Source: an uncultured Bacilli bacterium
Lineage (GTDB): Bacteria; Bacillota_I; Bacilli_A; RF39; UBA660
DNA length: 19,205 nt
Assembly: GCA_944331885.1 (NCBI GenBank)
Contig: CALVJF010000009.1
Location: 1 to 19,205, forward strand
Direction: 5' to 3'
In this document: positions 7,487-14,721 of the stretch, piece after piece
Layout: every line of letters begins with the position of its first letter
How positions within the stretch are numbered: the stretch's first letter is position 1
The notes under the pieces: generated by a model
What the model was told of the DNA's origin: nothing
The model's database searches: none
Seen by the model: the letters and a program-made list of their open reading frames with translations, nothing else
Translations under genes and position numbers: made by a program

Positions 7487-9563
7487 TTACAGTTTCCCCT
7501 TTACCGACAAGTAACTTATCGCCTTCTTTTTTTATTAAATCATGAACTATAATACTATTAGATACATCTAATACTTTATCAGTATAATCTCTTAAATCAC
7601 TGATATAATTTTCTTCTAACTCTACTCCTTCTTTTAAAACATAATGTGCAGAATCAGAATTATTATAATAAACATAATTAGTTAAGAAATTTCCATTAGG
7701 GAAAATAACAACATTATCTTCTTTAATATCGTATATATCATGTCCTAATGCAAACGGATTCTCAAATCCCATCATATTACCTAAAGTTGGCATTATATCA
7801 TACATACCCATTACATTATCATTAACAGTTTTTAATTTTCTTCTTAAACTTGCATCTTTAGTCCAAATTATTAATGGAGTCCTTCTATTTAACTCATGTT
7901 GATAATAATCATACTCATAATATTCTGGATCACCTTGTTGATAAACAATTCCAGTTTCTACATCATAATTATAGTAATATTGATATTCACTCATTCTTAA
8001 TTTAGCATCATGGTCACCATAGAATACAAATACTGTATCATTAAATTTATCGCTATTTTTAATCATTTCAATAAATTCACCCAAAGCCAAATCAGCATAA
8101 TGAACACTGTGAATATAATTGCCAAGTTTTGTACCTTCCAAATAGTCATCAGTAACAACTTCAACAGTCCCAGTTTCTTCATCAACCTTTTCATAAGTAT
8201 TTGTTAAATCTAATTTTCCATAAGTATAATATAAATCTGGATTTCCATCTTTCGTTGCTGCAAAAGGTGAATGATTTGATAAAGTAATTATTGTTCCCAT
8301 ATAATTTTCATGCTTTTCTTCAATATCTTCCAATTTTGGCAATAATTGTTGAAAAAACGCTTGATCAGAAATTCCCAATCCAACTGTGTTATTACTATTT
8401 ACATCAAAATACTCTTTATCAAAGAATTGATCATAACCTAAATTAGGATGCATTTTATCTCTATTCCACATACCGCCCTTATTACCATGAGCACTAAAAG
8501 TATAATAGCCTTTTTCCTTTAACAATTTCTCAATTGAAATATAATCTCTATTATAATAACTCATAAATACCGTACTAGATAAAGCAGGCATTAAAGAAGT
8601 ATTCAAAGTAAACTCAGTATCTGAAGAAGTACCTGTACTAGTTTGAGAATAAAAATTACTAAAATACATACCTTCTTTAGTTAACTGATTCAATACTGGA
8701 GTAACTTCTTCTCCATTTATTTTTAAATCAACAAAGAAAGCCTGCATACTTTCCATATGTATAAAAATTACATTTTTACCTTCTAATATTCCAGTATATT
8801 TATTAGTATGATCTTCTTGCTCACGCTCGGCAAATAACTCAGTATAAAAATCTCTAAATTTTCTTACCGCTTCATCATAACCAAATAAAGAACTAATTTT
8901 CGGAGTTAAGCTTTGTATCAAATCATTACCTTGATACAAAATTATACCTAATCGCTGAACAATATATTCTCTATTCCATTGTTTAGATAAACGACTATAA
9001 TCAGTACCAGTTAAAGAAACAATTGTAAAAGCTAATAACACTGCTCCCAAAACTAAAGTCCCAGCAAACATTTTTTTCCCTTTTTCAACCTTACTAACCA
9101 TACTGTAGTATGTAGTTGAATTTAACATACGATGAATATAATAGAAAAATAAAGGAAATATAACATAAATAAAATCAACTAATTTTAACTTTTCTGTTAA
9201 AGAATCAGTAACTTCTCCAACTTGTGACAAAGTAGATAATAATCCAAAAGAAGCAAAAGAAACATAAAAAGTATAATACACAGAATTAACTACACACATC
9301 AACATAATAATTATCATCCATACAAAATAATAATTAAATTGTTTTTGCGGTCTAAATAAATAGCCAAAAGCACCAATAATTAATATTAATGCTAAATCAA
9401 CAATAATTGGCTTATAATCCCATGGATTTCCAATAGTATAATTTCTAACTAAAACAGTCATCACAAAAGATAATAATACAAAAGATATAAATAATCTATT
9501 TGTAGCAATATATTCAACAAATCTTTGTTTAATCTTTTTCAAATAATCAAATCCTTTTTTCAA
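7479..9563 (-). CDS. LtaS-family membrane sulfatase-fold enzyme (lipoteichoic acid synthase-like)
   Basis: A 694-residue polytopic enzyme starting at TTG: the RBS AGAAGGGA is well placed and the first ATG is only at residue 35, inside a membrane segment. Five membrane helices at about 24-40, 50-70, 78-100, 128-148 and 165-185 precede an extracellular sulfatase domain at about 262-610, the classic LtaS layout. Metal and catalytic motifs are NVIFIHMES (E271), STGTSSDTEF (nucleophile region, 309-318), SAHGNKGGMWNRD, LSNHSPF (H431) and YGDHD (D517, H518). LtaS enzymes transfer glycerol phosphate from phosphatidylglycerol onto a growing polymer. The nucleophile position aligned with GKTSD of S. 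aureus LtaS reads Ser313 rather than Thr. The family also contains other phosphoglycerol transferases, so polymer identity is not certain. Confidence 0.93.
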   Translation of the reverse strand: MKKGFDYLKKIKQRFVEYIATNRLFISFVLLSFVMTVLVRNYTIGNPWDYKPIIVDLALILIIGAFGYLFRPQKQFNYYFVWMIIIMLMCVVNSVYYTFYVSFASFGLLSTLSQVGEVTDSLTEKLKLVDFIYVIFPLFFYYIHRMLNSTTYYSMVSKVEKGKKMFAGTLVLGAVLLAFTIVSLTGTDYSRLSKQWNREYIVQRLGIILYQGNDLIQSLTPKISSLFGYDEAVRKFRDFYTELFAEREQEDHTNKYTGILEGKNVIFIHMESMQAFFVDLKINGEEVTPVLNQLTKEGMYFSNFYSQTSTGTSSDTEFTLNTSLMPALSSTVFMSYYNRDYISIEKLLKEKGYYTFSAHGNKGGMWNRDKMHPNLGYDQFFDKEYFDVNSNNTVGLGISDQAFFQQLLPKLEDIEEKHENYMGTIITLSNHSPFAATKDGNPDLYYTYGKLDLTNTYEKVDEETGTVEVVTDDYLEGTKLGNYIHSVHYADLALGEFIEMIKNSDKFNDTVFVFYGDHDAKLRMSEYQYYYNYDVETGIVYQQGDPEYYEYDYYQHELNRRTPLIIWTKDASLRRKLKTVNDNVMGMYDIMPTLGNMMGFENPFALGHDIYDIKEDNVVIFPNGNFLTNYVYYNNSDSAHYVLKEGVELEENYISDLRDYTDKVLDVSNSIIVHDLIKKEGDKLLVGKGETVNE

Positions 9564-9586
9564 CTATATCCCTTCTTACTCCCCAA

Positions 9587-9592
9587 ATTATA
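9587..9592 (-). promoter_or_regulatory. Extended -10 promoter for the LtaS-family operon
   Basis: The minus strand shows TGGTATAAT, a TGn-extended -10 box, 24 bases upstream of the TTG start at 9563. No convincing -35 hexamer is seen, which fits an extended -10 promoter. Confidence 0.5.
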
Positions 9593-9629
9593 CCATAACT
9601 TAATAAGTATTTCCACAAATATTAACTAA

Positions 9630-9646
9630 TGTCAAAGATTGTCAAA
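9630..9646. promoter_or_regulatory. Direct repeat TGTCAAA, possible response-regulator site
   Basis: TGTCAAA occurs at 9630-9636 and again at 9640-9646, exactly one helical turn apart. It sits between the divergent LtaS-family and PdaC-like genes. OmpR-family regulators, including those of cell-wall stress, bind such tandem hexamers. It does not exactly match the WalR consensus (W at position 4, 11-base period). Confidence 0.3.
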
Positions 9647-9682
9647 TATTCCTTTAATTAACCTAATTTTAAAGCAATAAGT

Positions 9683-9688
9683 TATAAT
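9683..9688 (+). promoter_or_regulatory. -10 box for the PdaC-PHP-Nudix operon
   Basis: TATAAT lies 17 bases before the ATG at 9706. The best -35 candidate, TTAACC at 9658-9663, has a long 19-base spacer. The ribosome site AAGGTGAT (9695-9702) follows. Confidence 0.4.
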
Positions 9689-9705
9689 ATATACAAGGTG
9701 ATACA

Positions 9706-11070
9706 ATGAATAAATCCAAAAGAAAGTTAAGTAAAATTGGCAAATTAATTATCTTTATAATAATTTTAATAGCAATTATATCTATGATATTTATCATAAA
9801 ACATAAAAAAGAAACACCAACAAGCATTATAGAACAAACAGAATATTATGATATCAAAATAGATTATACCGCTACCAATCAAAAAAAACTTGATAAAGAA
9901 ATTGAAAAAATTATCTTAAACAAAAAAAATGAATTTACAGATATAGTCGAAGAATCTAAAGATATAATAACAAATAAATACGACTTAATAATTAATGCTC
10001 AAACTACTAAATATCAAAATATTTACTTTACTAATATCGTAAGTAATATGTATACGGGAGGTGCGCATTACATTCGGGAAGACAAAACAATTATCTTTGA
10101 TGGTAAAGATTTTATAAATATCAATTATTTCCTAGAAAATGAAAATAACCTTGAAGAAATTAAACTTTTAAGTCAACACTATTTAAAAAAATATGCTGAT
10201 GAAAAAGAGTTAGAACTAGATGATGAATGGTTAAATAAAGGAACAGAAACTAATACTGAAAATTACCAACATTTTTATCTCTCAGATGAAGGCCTAACAA
10301 TTACTTTTGTTCCCTACCAAATTGCTCCTTGGTCATATGGAGAAATAAAAATAACACTTCCCTACAAAGAAATAAATAAACTACTAAAAAAACAATTTAG
10401 AAATAGTGAAGAATCAACTAGCGATGTCGATCAAGTTAATCAAGAAATTAGAGATTTAAAACAATTCAAAAATAAGAAATTAATTGCTTTTACTTTTGAT
10501 GATGGTCCAAACACAGAAACTACTTCTATCCTTTTAGACGGTTTAAAAAAATATAATGCTAAAGTTACATTTTTTGTTTTAGGTAGTCGTGTAGCTTATC
10601 ACAAAAATGTTTTATTAAGAGCATTTCAAGAAGGAAATGAAATTGGTTCTCATACCTATAATCACCGCAATCTTCTTTTATTAGATGATAACTCTATATT
10701 ATCAGAAATAGAAAATACTAACCAGGCTGTAAAAGACATCATTGGCATCGAACCCACATTAATAAGACCTCCTTATGGTAACACTAATAGCCACATAAAA
10801 AGTTTAGTAACTATGCATACCATTCATTGGAATATAGACTCCTTAGATTGGCAATTAAAAAACAGAGAACTTATTAAAGAAGAAATAGTCAAATACGCTC
10901 ACGATGGAGCTATTGTTTTACTCCACGACATATATCGTGAGTCAGTTGAAGGAGCTTTACTAGCAATGGCAGAACTTGAAAAAGAAGGCTATGCCTTTGT
11001 TACAATTTCTGAAATGGCTAAATTAAAAGAAAAAGAACTAGACTATACTTCAACATATTTTGGATTTTAG
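9706..11070 (+). CDS. pdaC: PdaC-like membrane-anchored polysaccharide (peptidoglycan) deacetylase
   Basis: A 454-residue protein with one N-terminal membrane helix at about 13-31. Residues about 45-228 resemble the DUF4163/DUF3298 pair (SNMYTGGAHY, FVPYQIAPWSYGEIKITLPY), the same domains that precede the catalytic domain in B. subtilis PdaC. The NodB domain spans about 258-440 with all five motifs: TFDDGPN (D265, D266), HTYNH (H316, H320), RPPYG (R354), LDWQ (D381, W382) and LLHD (H407). PdaC removes acetyl groups from N-acetylmuramic acid in peptidoglycan and confers lysozyme resistance. The same chemistry is expected here outside the membrane. It is the first gene of a three-gene operon divergent from the LtaS-family gene. 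Substrate (MurNAc or GlcNAc) is inferred from architecture only. Confidence 0.9.
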   Translation: MNKSKRKLSKIGKLIIFIIILIAIISMIFIIKHKKETPTSIIEQTEYYDIKIDYTATNQKKLDKEIEKIILNKKNEFTDIVEESKDIITNKYDLIINAQTTKYQNIYFTNIVSNMYTGGAHYIREDKTIIFDGKDFININYFLENENNLEEIKLLSQHYLKKYADEKELELDDEWLNKGTETNTENYQHFYLSDEGLTITFVPYQIAPWSYGEIKITLPYKEINKLLKKQFRNSEESTSDVDQVNQEIRDLKQFKNKKLIAFTFDDGPNTETTSILLDGLKKYNAKVTFFVLGSRVAYHKNVLLRAFQEGNEIGSHTYNHRNLLLLDDNSILSEIENTNQAVKDIIGIEPTLIRPPYGNTNSHIKSLVTMHTIHWNIDSLDWQLKNRELIKEEIVKYAHDGAIVLLHDIYRESVEGALLAMAELEKEGYAFVTISEMAKLKEKELDYTSTYFGF

Positions 11071-11082
11071 AAAGGATTTAAA

Positions 11083-11931
11083 ATGATAGATTTACATATC
11101 CATACCAAATATTCAGATGGAACAGATGATTTAAAAACTTTATTTCAAAAAATTAAAAAAACTAATTTAACAACAATATCAATTACTGACCACGATACCA
11201 TAGATGCATACTTAGATATTGAAAAAAACAATTATCAACTACCTTGCAAGTTAATAAATGGTATTGAAATTAAAACCACTTATCAAGGAATTCCAATCGA
11301 AATCCTTGGCTACAACATAGATATCGAAAAATTCAAACAATCACCAATTATTAATAAAGAAAACAAACTAAACAATCAAAAAAAATACCTTGAAAATTAT
11401 AAGAAATGTGCTCATAAACTTAATTTAACATTTAATCCAGATTTAAAGCTTGATCAAAGTCGTCCTTTTGCTGGTATAACTTTCTATTTAGAACTTATAA
11501 AATATCCAGAAAATTTTGACAAATTTCCTCTTTTAAAAACAATAAATGCGGAATCATTTTATCGGGAAACTTCAGCAAATAAAAAAAGTATTTTTTATAT
11601 CGATGAATCAAACGACTATCCTTCAATTGACTTTGTAATTGACGAAATACATCGCTGTAATGGGTATGCCTTTCTTGCTCACTTATATGAATATCGTTGT
11701 CACAATCATCAAAAGCTCTTAAAAGACATATTTACTAATACCAAAATAGATGGTTGTGAATGTTACCATTCATTATTTACTGAAGAAAACATTCACGAAA
11801 TTAAATCTATTGCTCAAAAATACCACAAACTAACAAGTGGAGGTAGCGATTATCATGGTACTAACAAACAAAATTATTACTTAGGAATTGTCAACCAAAA
11901 ACCTATTCCTGATGATATAATAAATTGGTAA
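11083..11931 (+). CDS. PHP-domain phosphoesterase, variant metal site
   Basis: A 282-residue PHP protein, 12 bases downstream of the deacetylase gene, with RBS GAAAGGA. Motifs are DLHIHTKYSDG (H5, H7, D12), SITDHDT (D36, H37), GIEI (E62), FLAHL (H200), YHS (H229) and GGSDYHG (D256, H258). It is a paralogue of the protein at 5003-5860 but differs where that protein has MHILGY: here the residue is Glu (PIEILGY, E73), a change at a usual metal ligand. The middle, about residues 84-185, is divergent and rich in Lys, Asn and Tyr. It is probably still a metal phosphoesterase, but substrate and activity are unknown. Confidence 0.88.
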   Translation: MIDLHIHTKYSDGTDDLKTLFQKIKKTNLTTISITDHDTIDAYLDIEKNNYQLPCKLINGIEIKTTYQGIPIEILGYNIDIEKFKQSPIINKENKLNNQKKYLENYKKCAHKLNLTFNPDLKLDQSRPFAGITFYLELIKYPENFDKFPLLKTINAESFYRETSANKKSIFYIDESNDYPSIDFVIDEIHRCNGYAFLAHLYEYRCHNHQKLLKDIFTNTKIDGCECYHSLFTEENIHEIKSIAQKYHKLTSGGSDYHGTNKQNYYLGIVNQKPIPDDIINW

Positions 11932-11942
11932 GGAGAATTAAA

Positions 11943-12350
11943 ATGCTAAATGTTGTCGGAACAATGTTTTTTAAAGATAATAAATTACTTATTGACAAAC
12001 CACGTAAACGCCCAACCTATCAAATGGTAGGTGGACGAGTAGAAGAAAATGAAACACCAATTATGGCTGCTATAAGAGAATGCCACGAAGAATTAGGCAA
12101 TCATGTTTTCTTAAATGAAAATCTATTTGAACAAGTTATGGACTTTGATGAAATTGCAACTAGCGATCCTAATCAAAAAATTCACTTTTACGTATTTATT
12201 TATAAAGGAGAATTAAAAGATACCCCTACTACTTCCGAAGAAATTGAATCTTTCCTATGGTACGACTCATCTATTTCTCAAAATATATTATCAAATACTT
12301 TAAAAAATGAAGTAATACCTTACTGTATAAAAAATAATTTAATTAAATAA
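11943..12350 (+). CDS. Nudix hydrolase
   Basis: I start this gene at the ATG at 11943, giving 135 residues, because AAGGAG (11930-11935) sits 7 bases upstream. A longer frame from TTG at 11925 would overlap the previous gene and would place the ribosome site inside itself. The Nudix box at 31-53 is complete, from GRVEENETP to RECHEELGN (Gx5Ex7REUxEExG). Nudix enzymes hydrolyse nucleoside diphosphates linked to another group, using the paired glutamates to bind magnesium. The substrate cannot be deduced. It is the last gene of the operon and ends at a bidirectional terminator. Confidence 0.92.
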   Translation: MLNVVGTMFFKDNKLLIDKPRKRPTYQMVGGRVEENETPIMAAIRECHEELGNHVFLNENLFEQVMDFDEIATSDPNQKIHFYVFIYKGELKDTPTTSEEIESFLWYDSSISQNILSNTLKNEVIPYCIKNNLIK

Positions 12351-12376
12351 CAGAGTGTTAATAACAACACTCTGTT
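12349..12376. terminator. Bidirectional intrinsic terminator between Nudix and amidohydrolase-like genes
   Basis: An 11-base perfect stem (12349-12359 with 12366-12376, AACAGAGTGTT and its complement) has a 6-base loop. It is followed by TTTATTTTTT on the plus strand. It overlaps the Nudix stop codon and abuts the opposing stop codon at 12376-12378, closing both the Nudix operon and the four-gene minus cluster. Confidence 0.85.
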
Positions 12377-13056
12377 TATTTTTTAAAGCGTAATAATAAT
12401 TCGCTAGTTTCACTTATAGATCTTTCCATAGACAATAAAAATGCATTTAATAAGTTCCAATTATCTTCTTTAATGCTTCGAATTCTCCGCTTTATTTCTA
12501 ACTGAAAAGCATTTGTAACTAATCCTGCTTGTCTAGTTACTTGCCCACCCCTAAAATTATTATCTAAACCAGCACTCAATCCAAAATTATTAAAATTGTT
12601 AGCAAAAATTGTTACAATCCCTTTATCACAAAGTTGTTCCCTATCAGACCATATATTACAATCATATATCCGCTTATTTTTACAACCATGCATATCTATA
12701 ATTAAACTATTTTCCCATTCTTTAGCTAATTTTAATAATATTTTTATATATTCAGATTGCAAATTATTCAAAGTTATTCCCACTGGATAATTAGGATCAT
12801 CTCCCTCATTACAAACTCTTACAATATAAGAACAATCCATTATATCAGCCAAATAAATAGTCAATGGACCAGTTAAATAGTCTTCATCCTTAATAACTCC
12901 TTCTCGCAACTGCTTTACTGCATGAGGAGCAGATAATATTACCGGTTTATTACCTTTTTTTAAAATATAATTTTTCCCATTAATCCAATACCCATTTTTA
13001 TCATTAACTTTAAACATCTCATTTAACTGGATTAATTGCTCCAAAACTTTATCCAT
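12376..13056 (-). CDS. N-formylglutamate amidohydrolase-like metal-dependent hydrolase
   Basis: A 226-residue protein whose pattern resembles the zinc-dependent N-formylglutamate amidohydrolase (HutG-like, M14-related fold) family. Key segments are ILSAPHAVKQLREG (H45, E52 as likely metal ligands), LIIDMHGCKN (H123) and AFQLEIKRRIR (E187 as catalytic base candidate, R189). NEGDDPNYP at 83-91 and FRGGQVTRQ at 168-176 are further conserved-looking loops. No signal peptide is seen, so it is cytosolic. It is the last of four genes in one direction, only 6 bases after the stop of the Ppx/GppA-like gene, and it has a weak ribosome site, which suggests coupled translation. There are no histidine-degradation genes nearby, so a role in that pathway is unlikely. 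Family membership is moderately supported; the substrate is unknown. Confidence 0.78.
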   Translation of the reverse strand: MDKVLEQLIQLNEMFKVNDKNGYWINGKNYILKKGNKPVILSAPHAVKQLREGVIKDEDYLTGPLTIYLADIMDCSYIVRVCNEGDDPNYPVGITLNNLQSEYIKILLKLAKEWENSLIIDMHGCKNKRIYDCNIWSDREQLCDKGIVTIFANNFNNFGLSAGLDNNFRGGQVTRQAGLVTNAFQLEIKRRIRSIKEDNWNLLNAFLLSMERSISETSELLLRFKK

Positions 13057-13062
13057 TATTTA

Positions 13063-13959
13063 TTATTTTTCATCATTAATAACACCATTTATCAAATTCA
13101 AATCAGATGGTATTATCCATTTTATATTAGCTTTTTTAAAAATAGTTAAAGGAATTATAGCTCCTGATCTAGCACCATCCATCCATTTAGGATTACCAGG
13201 CATTAATTTATATAAATCATTCATTGTCATTTCATAAAATACTTTTTCTGTTCCTTTTATATAATCATCTAAACTTAACATATATTTGTGGATTCCATCA
13301 TTAAATAAACTATTATCTTGTAAATTAAAACCTGTTAATAATTCAAATCTTTCTTCTCCACCCGTAAAAATTGCACAATCATAATTATCTTTAAATTTTA
13401 CATCTTTTAATATATTTGCTACAAAATCATCCATTTCTTCAATTGTATTTCCACTTATAGAATCATTTACTTTACTAAAATTATTTAACAAGTCTGCAAC
13501 ACCAACTTTTAAATTACAAGTATCAATTATTTTATCTCCTTGATATGTTACCAGTTCAGTAGTTTTACCACCCATATTAATAATTAAAACAATTTTTCCA
13601 TTATAATCATTAGCCATTGCTTTACCTAAATAATAATTCTCAATTCCATGCGAAATAATATTAAAGTACAAATCAAACCTATCATTAAACAATTTAACTA
13701 GCTCTTGTTTTTTCTTATACACTAACTCTCTAAAAATTCCTGTAACAAATATATGTGTATTCTCATATTTAAGTTTATACTTTTTCTTTAATTTTTCAAA
13801 ATATTCACATAATTCCTCTAAATTCTTTTTACTAATCCCCTTTTTCGCATCAAAATCATTTTTAAAATAAATTGAATTTTCCTCTAATAATTTTAAACTA
13901 CTTTTATATTCATAAACTTTTATTGTTGATGAACCTAAATCAATATAATACTCTTTCAT
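13063..13959 (-). CDS. Ppx/GppA-like ASKHA-fold protein lacking the C-terminal HD domain
   Basis: I start at the ATG at 13959 (MKEYYIDLGS, 298 residues). AAGGAG at 13967-13972 is 7 bases upstream; an ATG directly before it at 13962 is also possible, and an in-frame extension to 14013 has no ribosome site. Visible motifs are YYIDLGSSTIKVYEY (phosphate-1 loop, D7), ISHGIENYYLG (E107 in the place of the catalytic Glu of exopolyphosphatases), INMGGKTTEL (phosphate-2 loop, 127-136) and AIFTGGEERF (adenosine-type motif). Ppx/GppA enzymes degrade polyphosphate or pppGpp. Here the usual DxGGGSTE reads NMGGKTTE, with Asn128 in place of Asp, and the protein stops after the ASKHA domain. It may be a divergent hydrolase or a nucleotide or phosphate sensor. 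It is the third gene of the cluster. Confidence 0.85.
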   Translation of the reverse strand: MKEYYIDLGSSTIKVYEYKSSLKLLEENSIYFKNDFDAKKGISKKNLEELCEYFEKLKKKYKLKYENTHIFVTGIFRELVYKKKQELVKLFNDRFDLYFNIISHGIENYYLGKAMANDYNGKIVLIINMGGKTTELVTYQGDKIIDTCNLKVGVADLLNNFSKVNDSISGNTIEEMDDFVANILKDVKFKDNYDCAIFTGGEERFELLTGFNLQDNSLFNDGIHKYMLSLDDYIKGTEKVFYEMTMNDLYKLMPGNPKWMDGARSGAIIPLTIFKKANIKWIIPSDLNLINGVINDEK

Positions 13960-14021
13960 CATAATTCTCCTTATCTCTATAAATAAAATACTATACGATT
14001 TAAAATTTAGCAATTAATTTA
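13960..14021 (-). promoter_or_regulatory. 62-base gap with possible weak internal promoter
   Basis: This is the only sizeable gap inside the four-gene cluster. On the minus strand TTGCTA and TATTTT are 17 bases apart, followed by the AAGGAG site of the Ppx/GppA-like gene. A second, weaker promoter for the last two genes is possible, but the match is poor. Confidence 0.2.
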
Positions 14022-14720
14022 TTAAGAATTTAAAATCCATTTAATAATTTTTTCCTTTATTTCAAAATACTCATATTCTTCAAATTGCATATTTGCAATA
14101 CAAAATCTTTTAGAAGCAATATGGGAACAAAACAAGCACTCATTTAAATCATAACAATCTTGTATAAATAATGAATTACTTATTTTATTAGAACATATAA
14201 CACTATAACTATTACTACAATTTTTAGAATCATCAACTCTTATACAAAAATTACAATTACCTGAACGTTGCGAAGCTAATAGATATTCACATTCAGAACA
14301 AGAATCACAATATATAATACTTTTAGAATCACTACAACTACTTGAACGGTAAACTTTCTCACAACGATATATCGTATCACTATTAACGACATCCATAGAA
14401 TCATATACTCTTTCCGTAGTCATCACATTTACTTCTTGCCAAATATTAATTATATCTTGCAAATTATGTACTTCTCTTTTAGGTAGCATCCACCCCACTT
14501 CAGTATCTCTTTTTTCCATATTGTTATTAGTAATAAATTTTGTCCCATTTATTGAATCAGTCCAAGTAATTTCATTAGTAAAAGTATCTCTAACTTGTTT
14601 AGGTAATTTTATATCAAAAGCCATCTTCTCTAAAAGTAAATTCAAATCCCACGTATTCTCACAACCAAAAACACTTTTAAAGATTTTATTAATAATATCT
14701 AAAGTAACTTGTTCAGTCAT
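14022..14720 (-). CDS. Cysteine-rich repeat protein of unknown function
   Basis: A 232-residue protein that I cannot assign firmly. Residues 1-118 look globular with a conserved-looking centre (TWTDSINGTKF, VGWMLPKREVHN). Residues 120-207 contain 13 cysteines, several in a 9-residue register (C120, C129, C138 and C189, C198, C207) plus closer pairs (C138/C141/C144, C156/C159, C195/C198), with many Ser, Asn and Asp between. This fits a solenoid of short turns with stacked cysteines or metal knuckles. The ending KRFCIANMQFEEYEYFEIKE resembles the YCIxNKQYxKEEYEK ending of uncharacterised Cys-repeat proteins seen in candidate-phyla and phage genomes; that comparison is from memory. No signal peptide is seen, so the cysteines are cytosolic. 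It starts 1 base after the stop of the ATPase gene, with GGAAGGG as ribosome site, so the two are tightly coupled. Confidence 0.85.
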   Translation of the reverse strand: MTEQVTLDIINKIFKSVFGCENTWDLNLLLEKMAFDIKLPKQVRDTFTNEITWTDSINGTKFITNNNMEKRDTEVGWMLPKREVHNLQDIINIWQEVNVMTTERVYDSMDVVNSDTIYRCEKVYRSSSCSDSKSIIYCDSCSECEYLLASQRSGNCNFCIRVDDSKNCSNSYSVICSNKISNSLFIQDCYDLNECLFCSHIASKRFCIANMQFEEYEYFEIKEKIIKWILNS

Positions 14721-14721
14721 T

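Noticed and set aside
8010..8207. Plus-strand open frame of 65 codons
   Set aside because: It is antisense to the catalytic domain of the LtaS-like gene, with low-complexity composition and no start signal.
11925..11942. Upstream TTG start for the Nudix gene
   Set aside because: It would overlap the preceding PHP gene and include the AAGGAG ribosome site that serves the ATG at 11943.
12596..12790. Plus-strand open frame of 64 codons
   Set aside because: It is antisense to the amidohydrolase-like gene and lacks a ribosome site.
12376..13056. Histidine-degradation enzyme HutG
   Set aside because: The fold pattern fits, but no other hut gene is present and the neighbours are unrelated, so the pathway name is not justified.
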